Source of the DNA: Methanobrevibacter sp.
GTDB taxonomy: Archaea; Methanobacteriota; Methanobacteria; Methanobacteriales; Methanobacteriaceae
NCBI RefSeq assembly: GCF_017409525.1
Contig: NZ_JAFQSO010000012.1
Location: forward strand, 1-64,000
Direction: 5' to 3'
Length of the DNA: 64,000 nucleotides
Part shown: in pieces, positions 38,902 through 47,385 of the stretch
How positions within the stretch are numbered: the stretch's first letter is position 1
How the letters are laid out: the number at the start of each line of letters is the position of its first letter
Notes under the pieces: generated by a model
What the model was told of the DNA's origin: nothing
What the model saw: only the letters and a program-made list of their open reading frames with translations
Database searches by the model: none
Translations under genes and position numbers: made by a program

Positions 38902-39528
38902 TTATTCCACCTTCACACATTCAAGAAGAAATTTAGCATGCTCTTCAGCCTCTTTAAAGAAATTATCCAGTGAACTTTTAGGGATATCATCATATTTTGC
39001 ACAGATTTCCAGTAGAAGATATATTGGAAAGCTGTAATATTCCTTGGCCAATAGTTTAGGATTTGAATCCTTTTTGATAATTCCTTTTTCCTTTAAGATG
39101 GTGAAAAATCCGTTCCAGAATACCAATGGCTTTACTAGTATCTCATTTTGGAAAAATAACCTTATGTTCTCATTGTAATGCATTTGGATAAAAATCAGTT
39201 TCCAGATTTTAAGGTTCCTTTCGTTCAACAGCATTTCCTTTATTGCTTCAGATCCCTGATGATAGAACAATTCGGGGTTTTCGAGTAATATCTCATTGTC
39301 CATACTCAATACAAATTCCTTACTGTTGAGCAGCTCATCATATTTGAACAAGTCAGTGAAATATTCAAATATGTCCATTAAAATAGCTTCTTTTGATGAA
39401 TAATGACTATATATTGAGCTTTTTTTTATTCCTACTTCCTCTGCTATTTCCCTGAGTGAAACAGAATCATAACCTTTCTTTGAAAATAAATCCAGCGATA
39501 CATCAAATATCTTTTCTTTAGTATTCAT
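38902..39528 (-). CDS. TetR/AcrR family transcriptional regulator
   Basis: A 208-residue regulator. Residues 1-50 form the TetR helix-turn-helix (FDVSLDLFSKKGYDSVSLRE, then IAEEVGIKKSSIYSHYSSKE). The C-terminal helical domain would bind an unknown ligand. A 20-bp near-palindrome lies just upstream of the ATG, so the gene is probably self-repressing. It is a paralogue of the TetR gene at 51.2-51.8 kb. The downstream DUF116 gene is the likely target. Confidence 0.88.
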   Translation of the reverse strand: MNTKEKIFDVSLDLFSKKGYDSVSLREIAEEVGIKKSSIYSHYSSKEAILMDIFEYFTDLFKYDELLNSKEFVLSMDNEILLENPELFYHQGSEAIKEMLLNERNLKIWKLIFIQMHYNENIRLFFQNEILVKPLVFWNGFFTILKEKGIIKKDSNPKLLAKEYYSFPIYLLLEICAKYDDIPKSSLDNFFKEAEEHAKFLLECVKVE

Positions 39529-39535
39529 GATTACC

Positions 39536-39555
39536 TACCTACCGTTCGTTAGGTA
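39536..39555. promoter_or_regulatory. probable TetR operator
   Basis: TACCTACCGTTCGTTAGGTA is a palindrome with eight of ten positions paired, seven bases upstream of the TetR start. A further TACCTA half-site abuts it on the left. Confidence 0.55.
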
Positions 39556-39622
39556 TACTATTCAATTTATCATATATAAAATTAACTGAAAAAAAGAAAA
39601 ATAAAAAAATAAAATGAAACAA

Positions 39623-40876
39623 TTATCTAGATTCTTCAATCCTTTTCTTGATAATTGCAACATATAAATTGTCTTTATACTTGAAGTTTTGATTGAAGTA
39701 ATTGTCACGGTCTTTAAATTTTAAGGCTCCGTTCGGAGGCAATTGAATTAATAAGTCGTAAGATTCCTGCAGGTTTCCAACTTCGTATGCACATGCAGCC
39801 TTAATCAGTTTAATTCTCTTATAGAGATTTTGTTGTTCTTCAGTTCCAGTCTTACCAGTCATCGCTGCAAATGTTTTGATACCTGCGACCAAACCCGAAC
39901 CGGTATGTGAACCAATTCCCTTTTTATATACGATGTGCTCAAGCTGTAAAAGCCTATCGCAGTTTCTTAAGCATCCCTCATAATCGCCTATCACCATGAA
40001 TGAAATCAATCCCCAGTAGCAATTTGATTGGAATTGTCTCCAATGGTCGTATAAACCAAAGTACATCATTTTTGGCACGCCTTCCATTACATACTGTGAA
40101 ACCCATTGGTCAAAATACATGGCTGTCTTCCTGTATTCCTCCTCACATCTGGATGCTTCGAATACATCTTCTATAGGACAGAATTGCTTTGATATCTTAT
40201 TGATAACCTTTTTTTCTTTTTTCAGAAATTTTGTGTTTGGACCATCAAAAACTTCCGGTTGCACTGGTGTTTGAACAGTTTGTGTTTCAGATTTTGGCTC
40301 ATTTGCATCCAAATTGTTTCCGCAGTTTACGCAGAATGCTGTTTGCGCGCTGTTTTCATGACCGCAACTGGCACAGGTAATCATTTCACTTTCTTGGGCG
40401 TTAGTTTCATCATCCTCTTCTTCAACATCAGTTTGTTCTTCTTGTGGTTGGTCGTCCATTTTTGTTCCGCAGTTTACGCAGAATGCAGTTTCTGCAATGT
40501 TTTCATGACCGCAACTTGGGCAGGTTTTCTTTTCGCTTTCTTGCGTATCCTCTGCAGCTTCCTCATTAACAAGTTCTTCTTCATCAGCAACTTCAGGTTC
40601 TTCGACTTCTTCCTGTGCTTCAGTTATATCATCACTTTGCTCCCCCGCATTTTCCTGTATTTCCTCCTGTTTTTCTGGTTCTGGTTCTTTTGGGGTTGCA
40701 TCTGATAGTTCATTTCCACAATTTACACAAAATTTCGTATCTACATTATTATGGAATCCGCATTGCGGGCATATTTTGGATTCATTTGATACGGCATTTT
40801 CTATATTATTTCCGCAATTTACACAAAATTTTGTATCATCATTGTTTTTAAATCCGCATTGTTGACATACTTTCAT
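39623..40876 (-). CDS. protein with four zinc ribbons and a C-terminal helical domain
   Basis: A 417-residue protein. Four near-identical zinc ribbons of the form CxxCGxxNxxxTxFCVNCG begin at residues 4, 36, about 118 and about 165. They are joined by acidic Glu-rich linkers. Residues 215-417 form a helical domain of unknown family with WVSQYVMEGVPKMMYFGLYD and possible TPR-like pairs. The repeated ribbons suggest multivalent protein binding. The last ribbon pair differs from the first pair mainly in His for Phe (CGHEN versus CGFKN), consistent with internal duplication. Confidence 0.7.
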   Translation of the reverse strand: MKVCQQCGFKNNDDTKFCVNCGNNIENAVSNESKICPQCGFHNNVDTKFCVNCGNELSDATPKEPEPEKQEEIQENAGEQSDDITEAQEEVEEPEVADEEELVNEEAAEDTQESEKKTCPSCGHENIAETAFCVNCGTKMDDQPQEEQTDVEEEDDETNAQESEMITCASCGHENSAQTAFCVNCGNNLDANEPKSETQTVQTPVQPEVFDGPNTKFLKKEKKVINKISKQFCPIEDVFEASRCEEEYRKTAMYFDQWVSQYVMEGVPKMMYFGLYDHWRQFQSNCYWGLISFMVIGDYEGCLRNCDRLLQLEHIVYKKGIGSHTGSGLVAGIKTFAAMTGKTGTEEQQNLYKRIKLIKAACAYEVGNLQESYDLLIQLPPNGALKFKDRDNYFNQNFKYKDNLYVAIIKKRIEESR

Positions 40877-41008
40877 TTTACTCGCCTCAAAAAGGGGTTT
40901 AATTAAGACTATTTATATAAACTATTGGTATTATACTTTATGCACTATATATTCAAATCTAATGAAAATTAAAAATAAATAATAAATAATAATACGATAA
41001 AGATTAAC

Positions 41009-41689
41009 ATGGAAAGGGTGCCGGACATGTCTGATGATGATAAATACTTGAATGGAGAATTATTGATTAATGCACGCAAACCCGAAGGGGAATTGGGCAG
41101 TGAGTTGATTGACATGATGAATGAAAATCATGAAGGCCTTGCCCAATGGAGTTTAAGCCATTTGAACATATCCAAAAATGATGTTGTTTTAGATGTAGGA
41201 TGTGGCGGTGGAGTAAACATCGAAAGATTTTTGAAAATGACGGAAGCCAAAGTATTCGGCATAGATTACTCCAAATTAGCAGTTGAGAGATCTGTTGAGT
41301 TAAACAGAAAAGCCATTGATGAAGGCAAATGTGAAATTATTCAAGGTTCCGTTTCAAATTTGCCTTTTGAAGATGATAGCTTTAATATTGTCACCGCTTT
41401 TGAAACCGTTTATTTTTGGCCGGAATTTGAAAATGATTTAAAGGAGATTTTAAGAGTCTTAAAAGATGGAGGAATATTTTTTATAGCCAATGAAACAGTT
41501 CCTAATGAAAATGATAGTCGTCAAAAGGATCTTATTGAATTATTGGACATGAACCTATATTCTGAAGATGAATTTAAAAGATACTTGCTTGAAGCTGGTT
41601 TTTTACACGTTACATGTTTCACTAAAGACTCGAAGGATTCCTTTACGGGTGATGATGCAGATTGGATATGTGTCATTGCCAAAAAATAG
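41009..41689 (+). CDS. class I SAM-dependent methyltransferase
   Basis: A protein of 226 residues. Motif I VVLDVGCGGGVNIERFL binds SAM, followed by VFGIDYSKLAV (acidic ribose contact), the GSVSNLPFEDDSFNIV loop and the LKEILRVLKDGGIFFIANE strand. It is a small-molecule-type methyltransferase of the UbiE/COQ5-like group (Methyltransf_11). An ATG 18 bases downstream has a better spaced GGAAAGGGTG and may be the true start, giving MSDDDKYLNGE. Its substrate is unknown. Confidence 0.85.
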   Translation: MERVPDMSDDDKYLNGELLINARKPEGELGSELIDMMNENHEGLAQWSLSHLNISKNDVVLDVGCGGGVNIERFLKMTEAKVFGIDYSKLAVERSVELNRKAIDEGKCEIIQGSVSNLPFEDDSFNIVTAFETVYFWPEFENDLKEILRVLKDGGIFFIANETVPNENDSRQKDLIELLDMNLYSEDEFKRYLLEAGFLHVTCFTKDSKDSFTGDDADWICVIAKK

Positions 41690-41769
41690 AGACTTGTTTT
41701 TTAAAAAAGTATATTATGATTAACACACAAATATAATAATTGTTATATTATTGAATTGGATGGAATGTT

Positions 41770-42729
41770 ATGAATATTGAGAAATTAGTAGGCAATACAC
41801 CAATGATTAAGATTAATTATGAATATGAAGGAAAATTACAAAGTATTCACACCAAACTTGAATATTACAATTATTCCGGAAGTATCAAAGATAGGATTGC
41901 TTTATATATAATCCAAAAGGAAAGGGAAAATGGCAACTTAACCGAAGGTCAAGCTATTGTTGAAGTTACAAGCGGAAACACTGGCATAGCCTTTAGCGCC
42001 ATGGGTGCACTTTTGGGCCATGAGGTGCATATATTCATGCCGGATTGGGTTTCCCTTGAAAGAAGAAAGCTACTTTCAATGTATGGTGCTCATGTTCATC
42101 TCGTATCCAAGGAAGATGGCGGATTCAAAGGAGCTTTACAACTTGCCGAAAAATTTGCAGAAGATAATGATGCATTCAGACCGCTCCAATTTGATAATAA
42201 ATTTAATGTAGAGGCCCAATATAAAACAACAGGTCAAGAAATCATCGATGCATTTCCAGAAGTAAATGCTTTTGTCTCTGGCATCGGGACAGGCGGAACT
42301 CTTATGGGCATTGGAAAGAGATTAAAGGACAATAATCCATCATCAAAGATATTTGCCCTGGAACCGTCCACACTATCCATCCTTAAGATGGGAATGGAAG
42401 AGGGATCCCACATGATTGAAGGCATTGGTGATGACTTCATTCCAGGAATAGTCAATCAGGATTTGATAGATGACATTGTATTGATTGATGATTTGGATGC
42501 AATAAACATGTCCAAAAGAATTGCTAAGGAATTCGGTCTTGGAATCGGCATTTCCAGTGGAGCCAACTTTCTGGCCAGTGTTTTAATGAATGATGATCAG
42601 TACAATATAGCTACTGTTTTTCCAGATGACAATAAAAAGTACATTACCACAAAACTATCTGAAAGTGTAGATGAAGACCCTGAATTGCTTTCAAACAAAA
42701 TAAGATTGATTGATTTTGAAGTAATCTAA
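41770..42729 (+). CDS. cysK: PLP-dependent cysteine synthase
   Basis: A 319-residue fold-type II PLP enzyme that makes cysteine from O-acetylserine (or O-phosphoserine) and sulfide. Lys40 in YSGSIKDR forms the Schiff base, TSGNTG at 67-72 binds the substrate carboxylate, and GIGTGGTLMG holds the PLP phosphate. The usual NPxxSVKDR is altered to YYNYSGSIKDR, so donor specificity may differ from standard CysK. It leads a plus-strand group with a zinc-peptidase-like gene (23-bp gap) and a small HTH gene. Confidence 0.85.
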   Translation: MNIEKLVGNTPMIKINYEYEGKLQSIHTKLEYYNYSGSIKDRIALYIIQKERENGNLTEGQAIVEVTSGNTGIAFSAMGALLGHEVHIFMPDWVSLERRKLLSMYGAHVHLVSKEDGGFKGALQLAEKFAEDNDAFRPLQFDNKFNVEAQYKTTGQEIIDAFPEVNAFVSGIGTGGTLMGIGKRLKDNNPSSKIFALEPSTLSILKMGMEEGSHMIEGIGDDFIPGIVNQDLIDDIVLIDDLDAINMSKRIAKEFGLGIGISSGANFLASVLMNDDQYNIATVFPDDNKKYITTKLSESVDEDPELLSNKIRLIDFEVI

Positions 42730-42752
42730 ATTTTTCATTCAAAGTGAATATA

Positions 42753-43667
42753 ATGGCTAGAAAAAAGGCAAGCTTACATAAAAAAGACAACAATAAAAGG
42801 AAGAGTGGCTCTGATTATATTGCACTTGTTTTGAGAGTCATATTTGTTATATTAAAGGTGTTGCTGGATATTATTATATTCATTTCAAGATATATCGCAA
42901 ACAAAATATTGGAAATTCTGGACGAGGATAATAAAAAGGAATCAAACATCCAAATTGGGAATTTCAGGATTTCCATGAAAAGTATTTTAATAATAGCAAT
43001 AATCCTGCTGGCCGTTTTTCTAATAGCCTTGGCAATCCCGAACAGCGATACATCCGATAATCAGACTGCTGCGCAAACTATACAATTGGGAAACAACAGC
43101 ATTGGCTACGTGGAAAAGGAAGGTCCCTATGGAAATACAAGCTCTCCAATTAAGATTGCATATCTTGTAGGGGTCCATCCCCGTGAAAGCGGTGCCCATA
43201 GCCTGATGCTGGATGCATTCAACCAAAAACAAGAAAACTTAAGCTATTGCTATTATATCTACAAGGTAAATGTAACCTCAGATTCAAGCGATTTTTCACA
43301 AAGTAGAATGAACGGGCAGCTATTGGCTCAGGAATTCGCCGTGCCGGACATGATAAACGAATCATTTAATTTGGTTGTTGACTGCCATTACAGCAATGGG
43401 GCATGGGGAGTTTCTAGATTTGTTTTCACACCAGTAGAAAACAATACTCAATCCTACTCAATTGCTCAGGATATGGGCGATAATTTTGATTGGCTGAAAT
43501 ATTATCTTCCGCCGAATCCTAGCAGCCCAGAATATGTTACAACTCCTTTAAATGAAGGAGGAGTTCCGGCCATCATCTATGAGGCATACACTGAAGATGA
43601 CAATAATGATACTCTTGAACATGACATTCAATTGATAGAGTTTATTGACAATTGGAATTTTAAATAA
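42753..43667 (+). CDS. membrane-anchored zinc-peptidase-like protein
   Basis: A 304-residue protein from the ATG (MARKKASLHK). A basic N-terminus and two hydrophobic stretches (25-50, 76-95) anchor it. Residues 133-304 form the M14 / AstE-like domain shared with two other genes here: H142, E145 and H149 in GVHPRESGAH, SRMNGQLLAQ at 184-193, D210 and H212 (VDCHYS), TTPLNEGGVPAIIYEAY with E277 as catalytic candidate. The domain should face outwards. It sits in an operon with cysteine synthase, although a link to cysteine is not evident. Confidence 0.65.
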   Translation: MARKKASLHKKDNNKRKSGSDYIALVLRVIFVILKVLLDIIIFISRYIANKILEILDEDNKKESNIQIGNFRISMKSILIIAIILLAVFLIALAIPNSDTSDNQTAAQTIQLGNNSIGYVEKEGPYGNTSSPIKIAYLVGVHPRESGAHSLMLDAFNQKQENLSYCYYIYKVNVTSDSSDFSQSRMNGQLLAQEFAVPDMINESFNLVVDCHYSNGAWGVSRFVFTPVENNTQSYSIAQDMGDNFDWLKYYLPPNPSSPEYVTTPLNEGGVPAIIYEAYTEDDNNDTLEHDIQLIEFIDNWNFK

Positions 43668-43680
43668 ATCATGTGATATT

Positions 43681-43860
43681 ATGGATAACAAGGAAAAAGT
43701 GATTGAAGCATTCAGAAACTCCGAAGACCCACTAAACGCTAAAGCGGTGAGTGAACTTTCAGGAGTCGAGAAAAAAGAAGTGGACAAAATTATGAAAGAA
43801 CTGAAAAAGGATGAAACAATCGTTTCACCTAAGAGATGTTATTGGACTTTGAAAGACTAA
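43681..43860 (+). CDS. small winged-helix DNA-binding protein
   Basis: A 59-residue protein, essentially a single winged helix-turn-helix (AFRNSEDPLNAKAVSELSGV, then EKKEVDKIMKELKKDE and a SPKRCYW wing). GTGAT lies just upstream of its ATG and it starts 13 bp after the zinc-peptidase-like gene, so it is probably co-transcribed. Proteins of this size in methanogens are annotated as transcriptional regulators; the target is unknown. Confidence 0.7.
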   Translation: MDNKEKVIEAFRNSEDPLNAKAVSELSGVEKKEVDKIMKELKKDETIVSPKRCYWTLKD

Positions 43861-43883
43861 TAATGTCTTTTTTTATTTTTTTT

Positions 43884-44213
43884 TTAAATCATTTTGCGAA
43901 CTTCATTAAGGTTAATTTCTATAAACTGCTTGTATTTAGGATTTGCCAATATTTTATACTGTTTCTTATTGCTTTTGTCATATGCATCCTTCATCAAGCT
44001 TTGAAGCTCATCAATGTCAGTTTTCAAAACTATATCCAATTTCTTTTGTTGTTCGGGGTTCAAGTTAGCCAAGTAACCTTTGACTTTTGATTCAAATTTC
44101 AGCACAAGATTCTTGTTCTTTTTTGCAAACCTCTCAAGTAAAAATGAAGGAGTCAATGTAAAAAACTTCTCATACTGCTTAATATCATCATAAGTAATTT
44201 TATCTTCACTCAT
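43884..44213 (-). CDS. hypothetical helical protein
   Basis: A 109-residue charged, mostly helical protein (LNPEQQKKLDIVLKTDIDEL, LANPKYKQFIEINLNEVRKM) with no Cys motif, signal or membrane segment. I do not recognise it. It starts 12 bp after the disulfide-reductase-like gene on the same strand, so it is probably in the same operon. Confidence 0.6.
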   Translation of the reverse strand: MSEDKITYDDIKQYEKFFTLTPSFLLERFAKKNKNLVLKFESKVKGYLANLNPEQQKKLDIVLKTDIDELQSLMKDAYDKSNKKQYKILANPKYKQFIEINLNEVRKMI

Positions 44214-44225
44214 TTAACTCACCAA

Positions 44226-45674
44226 TTACAAATCATAATGTATATTGTGCAACTTATACAAACATACGGAACTGCTTGAAGGGAAAGCGTAAATCATATA
44301 GTCAAGCTCTTCCAGGGTTATTTTCTTATTGATAATGAAAGCAAACATGTTTGCGACATTTTCAGCATTGGCAGCATATATCTCAGCACCTACAATCTGC
44401 AGATTCTTATCTACAATTACTTTTGCCTCAGCAGTCAAATCGTTTTTAAGCTCTAGCGAATAAGACCTTCCGTATCTGATAGTGTGGACATCATATTCTT
44501 CACTGTCCTGTGCAATATAGGCAGGCACTCCCACTGTTGCAATTCTTGGTATGGTATATGCAACTGCAGGAACCACAGGGTATGTGATTTCATCCGCTTT
44601 GCCCAAAAGCTCTTTTGCAAGATATTTGGAATGATGTATTGCTACTGTTACAAGTTTGGCAACACCTGTATCGGCCACATCTCCTGAAGCATAAATGTTT
44701 GGAACTTCAGTTTGCAAGTGCCCATTTACCTTAATTCCGCTTTTGGTGTATGTCAAGCCTACGTTTTCAAGACCTATATCCTCTACATTGGCCTCTCTGC
44801 CCATTGCGGCTATTACATAGTCTCCCCTTAAGCTTAATCCGCTGTCGCAATTAACGGTGAATGCATCTTCATGGGCAACATTATCTATCTTCGCTTCAGG
44901 ATCCCTTAGGCTTTCATCAGAATTCATTCCTTGGACAGTGTTAAGAACCTTATCTTCAGGATTCTCAATTTCAACATCACTTGTGATTTCCTTTACGGTT
45001 TGATTAAAGTGGAATTTGATGCCTTTGCCTTTTAGGATGTCAATTACATTCTGGACATATGGCTGGTGGAAGAACTTTAAAGCCATGTTTCCTCTGACGA
45101 TTACATCGGCTGTTAAACCAGCTTCAGCAAGAATTGATGCAAATTCCATTCCTACAAAACCTGCACCAATGATAATTGTGTGTCTTGGAAGCTCTGCAAT
45201 ATCTAAAAAGTCTGTGCTGTCGTGCAGGTATTGCTTACCTGGAATGTCAGGCTTGATGGGTTTTAAACCTGTGCATATGACTATTTTATCGGTAGTGAAT
45301 TTTCTATCTCCAACCTGAACTGTATGTTCATCCAATATGACTCCCTTTCCATGTGCAACGTCCAAATCATATTCATCAAACTTGCCATCCAGGAATATGG
45401 ACATTCCGGCTATGCGCTTCTGTTTATATTTCATTAAGGCAGGCCAGTCAACATCAAAATCGCCTGACTTTCCAACGCTTTCAAAGTTATTGGTTAATGC
45501 TTTTATTTCATATGGCGCATCAAGAAGTGCTTTTGAATTGCATCCTCTGTTTGCACATGCGCCTCCATATAAACTTTCTTCAACTATTAATATCTTGAGC
45601 CCTTCCTTTCTTAAAAATCGGCCCCCTTGCCATGCGGCGTTTCCACTACCAATATAAATCACATCATATTCCAT
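44226..45674 (-). CDS. pyridine nucleotide-disulfide oxidoreductase, atypical class I
   Basis: A 482-residue FAD flavoprotein of the dihydrolipoamide dehydrogenase / glutathione and mycothione reductase family. It has the FAD loop GSGNAAWQGG, redox pair C40 and C45 in YGGACANRGCNSK, the NAD(P) loop IIIGAGFVGMEFASILAE, and the second FAD motif NIYASGDVA. The C-terminal interface motif HxHPT, which supplies the catalytic His, reads YAFPSSS (Phe464). The active-site base is therefore missing, as in mercuric-reductase-like members. It may reduce a non-thiol substrate or use the C-terminal Cys. Substrate unknown. Confidence 0.82.
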   Translation of the reverse strand: MEYDVIYIGSGNAAWQGGRFLRKEGLKILIVEESLYGGACANRGCNSKALLDAPYEIKALTNNFESVGKSGDFDVDWPALMKYKQKRIAGMSIFLDGKFDEYDLDVAHGKGVILDEHTVQVGDRKFTTDKIVICTGLKPIKPDIPGKQYLHDSTDFLDIAELPRHTIIIGAGFVGMEFASILAEAGLTADVIVRGNMALKFFHQPYVQNVIDILKGKGIKFHFNQTVKEITSDVEIENPEDKVLNTVQGMNSDESLRDPEAKIDNVAHEDAFTVNCDSGLSLRGDYVIAAMGREANVEDIGLENVGLTYTKSGIKVNGHLQTEVPNIYASGDVADTGVAKLVTVAIHHSKYLAKELLGKADEITYPVVPAVAYTIPRIATVGVPAYIAQDSEEYDVHTIRYGRSYSLELKNDLTAEAKVIVDKNLQIVGAEIYAANAENVANMFAFIINKKITLEELDYMIYAFPSSSSVCLYKLHNIHYDL

Positions 45675-45791
45675 ATAATCACTAAGTTTAAAATTTGTCC
45701 AAAATCGTATATATAATTAAGTTTACTTTTCAAATGCTCTTTCAAAAAGTATATCTAATTAAAAATAGTTAACATATTGTAGGTGATTAGA

Positions 45792-46055
45792 ATGGATTTT
45801 GAAAACATGAAATTTTGCCAATCCTGTGCAATGCCTATGGCTGATGATGACTTTGGAAGCCAAAAAGACGGTTCGAAAAGTGAGGATTACTGCAAATACT
45901 GTTACCAGAACGGTGAATTTACCAGTGACATTACAATGCAGGAAATGATTGACTTTTGCGTTCCAAAAACAGCAGAAGCTACTGGCATGAGTGAAGATGA
46001 AGCAAGAAAAATGTCTGAAGAGATGTTTCCAAAACTCAAAAGATGGATGAAATAA
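45792..46055 (+). CDS. putative zinc-ribbon protein
   Basis: An 87-residue protein from the ATG, which has AGGTGA upstream. CQSCAMPM and YCKYCYQNGEF form one zinc site. This matches the small zinc_ribbon_2-type family (often found with regulator domains in bacteria). The rest is helical (TAEATGMSEDEARKMSEE). Role unknown. It is convergent with the next gene across a T-rich terminator. Confidence 0.7.
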   Translation: MDFENMKFCQSCAMPMADDDFGSQKDGSKSEDYCKYCYQNGEFTSDITMQEMIDFCVPKTAEATGMSEDEARKMSEEMFPKLKRWMK

Positions 46056-46074
46056 TCCATCCAAACTTCTTTTT

Positions 46075-46803
46075 TTAGAAATTCAAGTTATCGACTGCAT
46101 TGATCAGTTCCAGCATATGCTCATCCTTTACATCCTGAGGGGCGAAGCTGTATTCTTCATAGTAAAATGCAGGAATTCCATTTTCATTTAAAGGAATAGT
46201 CAAGTAAGGTCCGCTTGTTGTTGATGGCGGTGCATAATAGGTTATATTTTTACAATTTTGAGCAACCTGATTTGCATAATCTACACTTTTTCCTTCTTTA
46301 ACAGGACTGAATACAAATGTTTTATATTCATATGCACCTATATTCGAATGCACATCAATAGCCAATTCGTAATTTCCATTCAATATTTCGGGATATACGT
46401 ATTTTTGAGCTAGATTTTGACCGTTCTGCCTTCCTGGATTTTCATAATTGTTCAATCCATCTCCATAATAGCCGATATCTTCAGTTACGTTGATGATGTA
46501 AATGTCATAGCAGTAATTGAGATTTGTCATGTTCGGCAGTAGTTTTACAAGAGTCTTATGTGTTTCATTTTCCAATGGATGGACTCCAACGACATAAGCT
46601 ATTCGTTTACCGTTAGGATTTCCAATATTCCTAATTACTTCAACAGTGCCTGAAGTTTCATTAGAATCATTCACTAGAACTTCCCTATAAATATCGTTGC
46701 TGTCAGTATTATTATCTGCACTGTTCAAAGAGATAATGGCTATGGAAAATGCAGAAATAATAATCAAAAGAATTATAATTAATATATGTTCCTTTTTAAT
46801 CAT
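46075..46803 (-). CDS. exported zinc-peptidase-like protein
   Basis: A 242-residue protein with one N-terminal signal anchor (HILIIILLIIISAFSIAIIS). The rest is the domain shared with two other genes in this window: H75, E78 and H82 in GVHPLENETH, GRQNGQNLAQ at 124-133, D150 and H152 (IDVHSN), and IPLNENGIPAFYYEEY with E216/E217. The pattern is that of M14 / AstE-like zinc hydrolases. It is the minimal version of the family, with no extra domain. An external peptide or wall substrate is inferred from its location. Confidence 0.65.
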   Translation of the reverse strand: MIKKEHILIIILLIIISAFSIAIISLNSADNNTDSNDIYREVLVNDSNETSGTVEVIRNIGNPNGKRIAYVVGVHPLENETHKTLVKLLPNMTNLNYCYDIYIINVTEDIGYYGDGLNNYENPGRQNGQNLAQKYVYPEILNGNYELAIDVHSNIGAYEYKTFVFSPVKEGKSVDYANQVAQNCKNITYYAPPSTTSGPYLTIPLNENGIPAFYYEEYSFAPQDVKDEHMLELINAVDNLNF

Positions 46804-46863
46804 TAGTTAAACTTTTATTTTTCTAGTTTATATTTTTAATTTGATTTTTGTTTCATTTTCAAC

Positions 46864-46879
46864 TGTTTCATTAGAAACA
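46864..46879. promoter_or_regulatory. probable MarR operator
   Basis: TGTTTC and GAAACA are perfect six-base arms around ATTA, lying about 40 bp before the MarR ATG and next to a TATA-like element. The divergent zinc-peptidase-like gene also starts from this region. Confidence 0.45.
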
Positions 46880-46920
46880 TTTATATTCCTTTACCGATAT
46901 ATGATAATATAAGTGATAAA

Positions 46921-47370
46921 ATGGAAGGGGAAAACACTCAACATTTGGCTAAAAATTCACCGTTCATTGCATGGATCCACAATATCTCTTTAAATCAACA
47001 GAAATATATGAAAGCAAGGATAGAAGAGCTGGATTTTGACCATAATGTGAGATATATAATGTTTATATACGACAATCCCAATTGCTCCCAGGATGATTTG
47101 GTAAACATGTTTGGACAAAGCAAGGGAAATATTGCCAAGATATTAAAAAAATACGAGGACGAAGGATACATAAAAAGAAAAACCAATCCCGAAAACAGAC
47201 GGAAATACATGTTGAATACAACTGATAAAGGAAGTAAAATCGTTCCGAAAATCAGGCAAATCTCAAAAGAATGGGATGAGCAGGTAGGATTGACAGACGA
47301 AGATTTTGAAATCAAAAAAAGACTTATGGAAATTGCTATTAAAGGCATGAAATTAGTAGAGGAAAAATAA
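46921..47370 (+). CDS. MarR family transcriptional regulator
   Basis: A 149-residue winged-helix regulator. QDDLVNMFGQSKGNIAKIL is the recognition helix-turn-helix (residues 60-78) and KRKTNPENRRKYMLNTTDKG is the wing. MarR proteins usually repress an adjacent efflux gene and release DNA on binding a phenolic or other ligand. An MFS efflux gene follows by 15 bp, and a palindrome upstream suits self-repression. Confidence 0.88.
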   Translation: MEGENTQHLAKNSPFIAWIHNISLNQQKYMKARIEELDFDHNVRYIMFIYDNPNCSQDDLVNMFGQSKGNIAKILKKYEDEGYIKRKTNPENRRKYMLNTTDKGSKIVPKIRQISKEWDEQVGLTDEDFEIKKRLMEIAIKGMKLVEEK

Positions 47371-47385
47371 AAGAGGGAAATAATT

